Shown in pieces: positions 59,301 through 64,000 of a stretch of 64,000 bases of DNA; the first letter of the stretch is position 1, and each line of letters begins with the position of its first letter. The stretch spans positions 230,577 through 294,576 of the forward strand of contig MNCI01017832.1 of the NCBI GenBank assembly GCA_015680685.1, given 5' to 3'. The stretch comes from Gnetum montanum. Taxonomy: Eukaryota; Streptophyta; Gnetopsida; Gnetales; Gnetaceae. Below the pieces are notes generated by a model, which worked only from the letters and a program-made list of their open reading frames with translations, searched no databases and was not told the DNA's origin. The position numbers and the translations under genes are program-made.

Positions 59301-61491
59301 AAAAGATGGTCTACTAGAAATGAAATAAAATCTAAGTATAATGATAAAGATAAAAGAATGTAAAATATTAAAATATAGGAAGCTATGGTATAGAAAAAAA
59401 GGATTTTGGTTTCCTTCTAAAAAATAAAAATGCTTTATTATTGATAAAAAGTGTTTGCCTTCTATGAAATGCCAAACTAAAAGTGTTTGTAAAATAACAT
59501 AAGTGAAATAAAATTGATAATTAAAACATAATTTGTAGCCAAAAGGAAATTTTGAAGGATGAAATTGAACCCCTGAATGATGAGTAGGTGAATGAAAATT
59601 TTGTAAATGTTGTTTAGAATCAATTCAGAGACAATATGAGGCTATTTTGGCTAAGTTTCTTAGGATTGATATTGGAGCTAAAATAGTTCTAACCTTAGAG
59701 AACTAACATTGATGCTGAAAAAATTTAACTTTGTGATTGTAACATAAAGTATATCCAACTAATGCTGAAGTTAGACCAACCTTGCATGTTTCTAGGAAAA
59801 GTTGTGATTATGAAGCATGCAAGAGATGGGGAAAACATAAATGCTTGTGCTATTGGTTTATGAAAATCTAAAAAGTGATCTAGATCTTAAGAAACTAGCC
59901 CAAAAATATGAGTTTTAATTCTATATTTATGGGGTTAGGATTACCAAATTAAACCTTAAATTTATGTGAGCTTCACTTGGAGTTTCTATGGAGTTTATTT
60001 TGGCAAGTTTGATCACATACACTGGGAAAAGCTAGTCATTGGATAAGTGATGTGGACATTGATGTGAGTGTTAGTGTGACTAATAGTTAGAAAATTCTTT
60101 CTAGTTTTTTCTTGTTTGTAGTTCCAAGTCTCTTCAATACCATTTGATGTCAAAATTAATGTCTAATCATATTGTGATAATTCCTAGGAGCTCATGAGTT
60201 CAAGGGATGATGTTAAATGTTGATTAAGAATGTTAAAGTTGGCATTGTAAAGGTTCAAGGGTGTTGGCATTCATGTTGACACTGATGCTAGTGTTAATGA
60301 AGGACTTCAAAAAATCTAACATTTTTTCCAATCTTCATATTAAGTATTTGCGATGTGCAAAATAATATGTAAAGGATCCATGATGATGCTTGTGGAACCC
60401 CAAGAAGATTTTGGACTAATGGAATGCTACTAATTGCTGAACTTAATAGATCTATGAGGATGCTAATACTATCATGTTGAAATTAACACTAATACTAATG
60501 TTAGAGTTAGTGTTACCCATAATATTTGAAAAACATTTCATCCTACTTCCTAAGGCTACCTCAAAATAAGCTAAAACTAGCTTTTGGTGCATGGAAATTA
60601 ATGTTGATTGATCACTACAAAGTTCGAGAAGCCAAGATGAGGGCTAGGATGTAGGTGAGAAGTGCTATGAATATAACAAGAATGATGTTAGGGATATTGA
60701 TACTCTTATCAATGTTAGGATCAATTGTAGCATTAGAAAAATTTTCATCTCTGATTCTTGCCAAAATGCTAAAATTTGATGCCTATGAGGTTAATAGTGT
60801 TGTGGGTGAGCCATTTGGAATTTTGCAGAGTTAAAATAGAGGCTAGAAGATAGTTTCATTACATATGAAATAAATAGGATGGTTGGGGACTATAGTTGAT
60901 ATGGGAGTATTGTTCTAGGGATAACATTGACACTATGTCAGCATTAACTCCAATACTTAGAAAAAGTTTTGTTTTAGAACTTTTCTAGGATCACCAAAAG
61001 TATTGCGCATATGCTAGGTTATGAGTTGGAATGGTCCCTAGAGATCTCTAGAGTCTAGAAATGTGTCTTATGGCATGATTTTTAAGCCATTTTAATGATC
61101 AAAATCTGATGAAATAATATCAAAACCACACTTAGTCTTGATGATTAAGGAACTAAAAAAGTCGATACAACATTGTCCCCTATTAATGGATAATGTTAAA
61201 ATGTTGAAGAAGGATCTATCAAGAAGAGAATGGATGTTGAATTTTTGTATCTAGAAGAGAAAAAATGAGAAGAAAGAAGTAGGAGAAAGAAAGAATGTTA
61301 GGATATCTCCTATACACTAGTCATAAGAATGATGTTATGCCATAGAATGGGACATGACTAAATCCTACACATAAGATGATTGAATAGATTCCATTGATGA
61401 CATTCACATCCTATTCTACTTAAGCTCTTAACATACCCTTCCTAAAATAGAAAAAAAATTTAATCTTTATTATTGTGTTAATTTGAGATAG
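56385..61491 (+). repeat. Large dispersed repeat, copy B
   Basis: Direct partner of 25328-32150 (same order, same strand). It lacks the 2 kb at 27322-29295 and has about 230 bp near 60073-60290 that copy A lacks. The latter is bounded by similar GACATTGATGT/GACACTGATGC words, so copy A probably lost it by recombination between short repeats. It begins right after the outer antisense gene remnant. Confidence 0.8.
57150..57320 (+). mobile_element. tRNA-derived SINE in copy B
   Basis: Counterpart of the SINE at 26071-26240, with A-box-like TTAACCTAGTGATAG and B-box-like GGTTTTGATTCC (about 57201-57212). Its partial sister copy is at about 56920-57060. Confidence 0.6.
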
Positions 61492-62510
61492 GGATAGAGA
61501 TGGGAAGGAAAATTAGAGAAAGAATGGAAAAATATGAGAGAGGGAAGGTGAAATATAGAGTTGGGAAATAGAGAAAGAAATAAAGTAAGGGAAAATGGAA
61601 ACATTATCTATACACCAATAGGGGTTGCTATGCAGAAAAAGTGAAGCATGGCTAGATTGCACAATCTAATTACTTTTATTTTTTAAATTTTTTTTTCTTG
61701 AGGAAAAGTATGGTTATTTATATAACAAGAGGGATGGACCCCAAATCAGTAATTATAATAGTAGTATCATCATGGATTGAAGAAGATTCTCTAGCAAAAT
61801 AGATAAATACCTAAACCATGAAGGAAACTAGAAATCAAACCATTATAAGAATCATGCATTAGCTTCAAGGGGAAATAATTCTAACCTTATTTCCAACCAA
61901 CCAACTAGCCCTATGCATTCATATAGGATATCAAAACCAAGAAATAAAAAATAGTCATATGCAAATATTAACAAGTAGTGTCCAATGATCTACCCATGTG
62001 AAGACAAATGTACATAACATAAAGATTTATTTATTTATTTATTAGTTGATGGATGGATGTAAACTATTTTGGCCCCAACTCACCTTTATTTTGCATAAAT
62101 TTCTTTACTTTTACTATTGGGAATGAATTCTTAAGTTTTCCAAGTATGGCCCCAATTATTTCCAATAAATTTTAAGGCAATACATGAATCAAATGATCAA
62201 TTTTGAAGTCAATAAAGTTGACATTTAATTTTCTTTACAATTTCATGATTTTTCATATTTCTTCCTTCTCCCATTTAAAGATCTATCACTAGTATCAACT
62301 TTCATTCTTAATTATTAATTCATTATCATTAGTCATTTGTGCAATCAAATTATCAAGAAACCATAATATTAAATGCATTATAAATATTTCTAGAACTTAT
62401 TTTTTCACTGTCCAAAATTTTAGACATTCCTAAATTATTACATCTAGAAGATAAAGAATCATAACTATATAAGTTAATAATTCAAGAAAATGTTTTTAAC
62501 AAAATTGTTA
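61492..62510. other. No gene seen
   Basis: Starts with a purine-rich (GA) tract (61492-61600), followed by AT-rich DNA with TTTATTTATTTATT (62028-62044). No ORF or repeat end recognised. Confidence 0.5.
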
Positions 62511-63498
62511 TTGGAACTAGCCACCATGATGGCCTCTCCTTTTCTTATAGCTTGGCTACTACCTTATCCTTCATCATCTCCTACTAGGATGCAGTAGGAG
62601 CATGATGGATTGCATCATTAGCATAGCATGCTATGACTTCTCGTTTTCAAATTTTTCTGATAAAGCATGGAAAGGGAAGTATCTTTCTTCCTCTTGCATT
62701 TTATTTAAATCACTTTTCTATTTTCAAATAGATAAGCTGCAAAAGATTCATAGGAAATTTACTACTTAGAGTAGCACATGCATGGGCAGAGAAGGCTATG
62801 ACCTTGCTTAGACTTACCGTGGGGTTTAAGTGATAAGCTACGATTTTAAAGAAGCATGTTTTGCCTTTGTGAGCACACCATACTCCTTATGGTCCACCCC
62901 ATAGTAGCACTACACTCATTCTTTCTTGGCTTCTAAGTCCATCTTTATTAGGATTTCAACCAATGTTTCCCTAGTATCATGCAAACCAAGGACCTTCATA
63001 ATGGCCTAAATAGAATAGGAGATGATAATATCCTTGATTTTAATTGATGCATCTTCCTATCGGTTGTTCCAAAATAAATAGGTCTCTCCCATGTATCATT
63101 TTCCACTAGAGTAAAGAATATGCCACATAGGAGACCCCTCTAGTTAAGTGCAAACTTCCTGAGGAGCCAACTCCAAGAGGCATCCAAAGTTTAGTTCTTG
63201 GAGAATTGAACTTTGAACCTCCTTAGTTCAGATCTTCTAAGAAGGCCTCTATTAATGTAACCTCAAGGTTTGGTCTTGGTCTTGGAGCCTCACCCTCCCT
63301 ATACTGGAATATTTTTGTTGTCAAAATCTATCAAAAATATTCCACTTTGGGCTCCTCCCAAAGAGGTCTCATTACATATGTTACTTCAGCCTCTTATTCT
63401 AGGGGTTGTTATGGTTGTTGTTGGCCCCTTCCTTCTTGTGCCTACTTCTTCCTTGGTTGGGAAGGTCGTCTTGTTTATGTTCCACTCTTTAGTACCAT
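62510..63498 (-). pseudogene. Second copy of the Athila-like accessory ORF
   Basis: The minus frame starts at ATG 63498 and has the same islands as 1310-4195: PNLEVTLIEAFLEDLN versus NLEVTLIEACLN, MGETYLFWNNR versus MGETFLF-DSR, YYGVDHKEYGVLT versus CYGVNCKEFDALT, and RYFPFHALSEK versus LPFPCLIRK. Its upstream leader (about 63530-63640) also matches the element C leader (ATTAATAAAATAAT and CTAATGAGAA words). It is full of stops and the C-terminal coiled-coil half is missing. Orientation is opposite to element C. Confidence 0.55.
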
Positions 63499-63800
63499 TT
63501 GAAATCACAAACATAACCCTAGATTAGTGTTTTAGTTTATAATCCTTAGTCCTTTTGGTACCCTTCTCATTAGATTGGATTATACTTAGGTTTGTTTATG
63601 GTCAAGGTAGGTTTATTATTTTATTAATCAGCTACCCAAGTTTGTTTTTGATGTTTAACCCTATTTAGGATGAATATTTTAATATTATTTTAATGGTTAA
63701 ATCTTGGGAAGTTAGCAAAATTTTCTATCATAAACCAAAGGTTTGTGGGCCCCACAACATAAAATGTACCTTCAATAACTCAAGGATCAAAGAATGAGGT
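63499..63800 (-). other. Leader of the second accessory ORF
   Basis: Non-coding; partly homologous to bases 1150-1300 in reverse. It is cut by the LTR that begins at 63801. Confidence 0.45.
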
Positions 63801-64000
63801 TGATGAGTGGCAAGGTACCCCTACACTCAACCATACAAATACGAGCGTGCATGCACGATCCGGTCGAACTCCGCAGGCTAAATGCCTTAACGCCATAAGA
63901 AACACTTGGGGTTAATCGTTCGTTGTCTTCCCAGGCTTGCTTGTATGTGTCACGGTGTATGGTTAAGCAAGTCTGAGGTATGTGATTTTTTTGGTATTTT
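63801..64000. repeat. Start of another Athila-like LTR (cut by window end)
   Basis: TGATGAGTGGCAAGGTACCCC matches the starts of the element B LTRs and continues with GATCCGGTCGAACTCCGCAGG. It keeps CpG sites that are TpG/CpA in the element B copies, so it is the least decayed of the LTRs of this family in the window. Confidence 0.75.

Noticed and set aside
25328-61491. Copies A and B as LTRs of one giant element
   Set aside because: No TG...CA ends, no primer site or purine tract at their inner edges, and the enclosed elements have their own LTRs or are unrelated (Penelope).
63270-63527. 85-codon plus-strand frame
   Set aside because: Lies opposite the decayed accessory ORF at 62510-63498, whose minus-strand frame matches the element C copy.

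Overview
This window is intergenic DNA from a large plant genome, and essentially everything recognisable in it is a mobile element. No intact host gene, tRNA, rRNA or CRISPR array was found. All coding regions are plant LTR-retrotransposon or Penelope-type proteins with plant GT-AG introns, TATA boxes and SINEs. A decayed Penelope-like reverse transcriptase (32.2-34.8 kb), a class known among plants mainly from conifers (Dryad elements), together with very old nested insertions, suggests a gymnosperm, probably a conifer. That assignment is an inference.

Left part (1-25.3 kb), a nest of old elements. (i) The 3' part of a plus-strand Athila-like Ty3/Gypsy element C: a non-coding stretch, a decayed accessory ORF (1310-4195) and an LTR (4390-5309). 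(ii) A nearly full-length minus-strand Ty1/Copia element A with two LTRs (5311-11133). (iii) A second minus-strand Copia D (gag and protease) split in two by (iv) a full-length minus-strand Athila-like element B (12387-24119). Element B has two LTRs, a tRNA-Asp-like primer site eroded only by transitions, and a 1.3-kb insertion bounded by a 423-bp direct duplication and carrying a 22-bp tandem array.

Middle part (25.3-61.5 kb). Two direct, non-coding repeats (A 25.33-32.15 kb; B 56.39-61.49 kb), each carrying a tRNA-derived SINE, bracket the Penelope-like element and a nest of two Tat-type Ty3/Gypsy elements. The inner Tat element (35819-53172) is the youngest and richest object here. Its order is LTR, leader, gag-protease, an antisense gene, reverse transcriptase, two RNase H domains, integrase, a tandem-repeat spacer and an LTR. 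The antisense gene (46493 back to 41994) has its own TATA box, eight exons with canonical splice sites that keep one frame across every junction, an N-terminal region resembling FCP1/NLI-interacting-factor phosphatases, a large unassigned middle region, a coiled coil and an acidic tail. It is broken only by a few stops and one frameshift. A second, older copy of the same antisense gene (53.6-56.3 kb) belongs to the outer Tat element. Two repeat families organise the inner element. Palindromic GTATAC/TACGC motifs fill the LTRs, the leader and the antisense 5' region. Arrays of a TAAACT-containing unit separate gag-pro, the antisense gene, pol and the 3' spacer.

Right part (61.5-64 kb). AT-rich DNA, a reverse-strand decayed copy of the accessory ORF seen in element C (62.5-63.5 kb), and the first 200 bp of another Athila-like LTR (63801 to the window edge).

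All element genes carry stops or frameshifts, and many stops fit C-to-T (CpG/CpNpG) decay. Two single Ns, each next to a 44-bp duplication, look like assembly joints.
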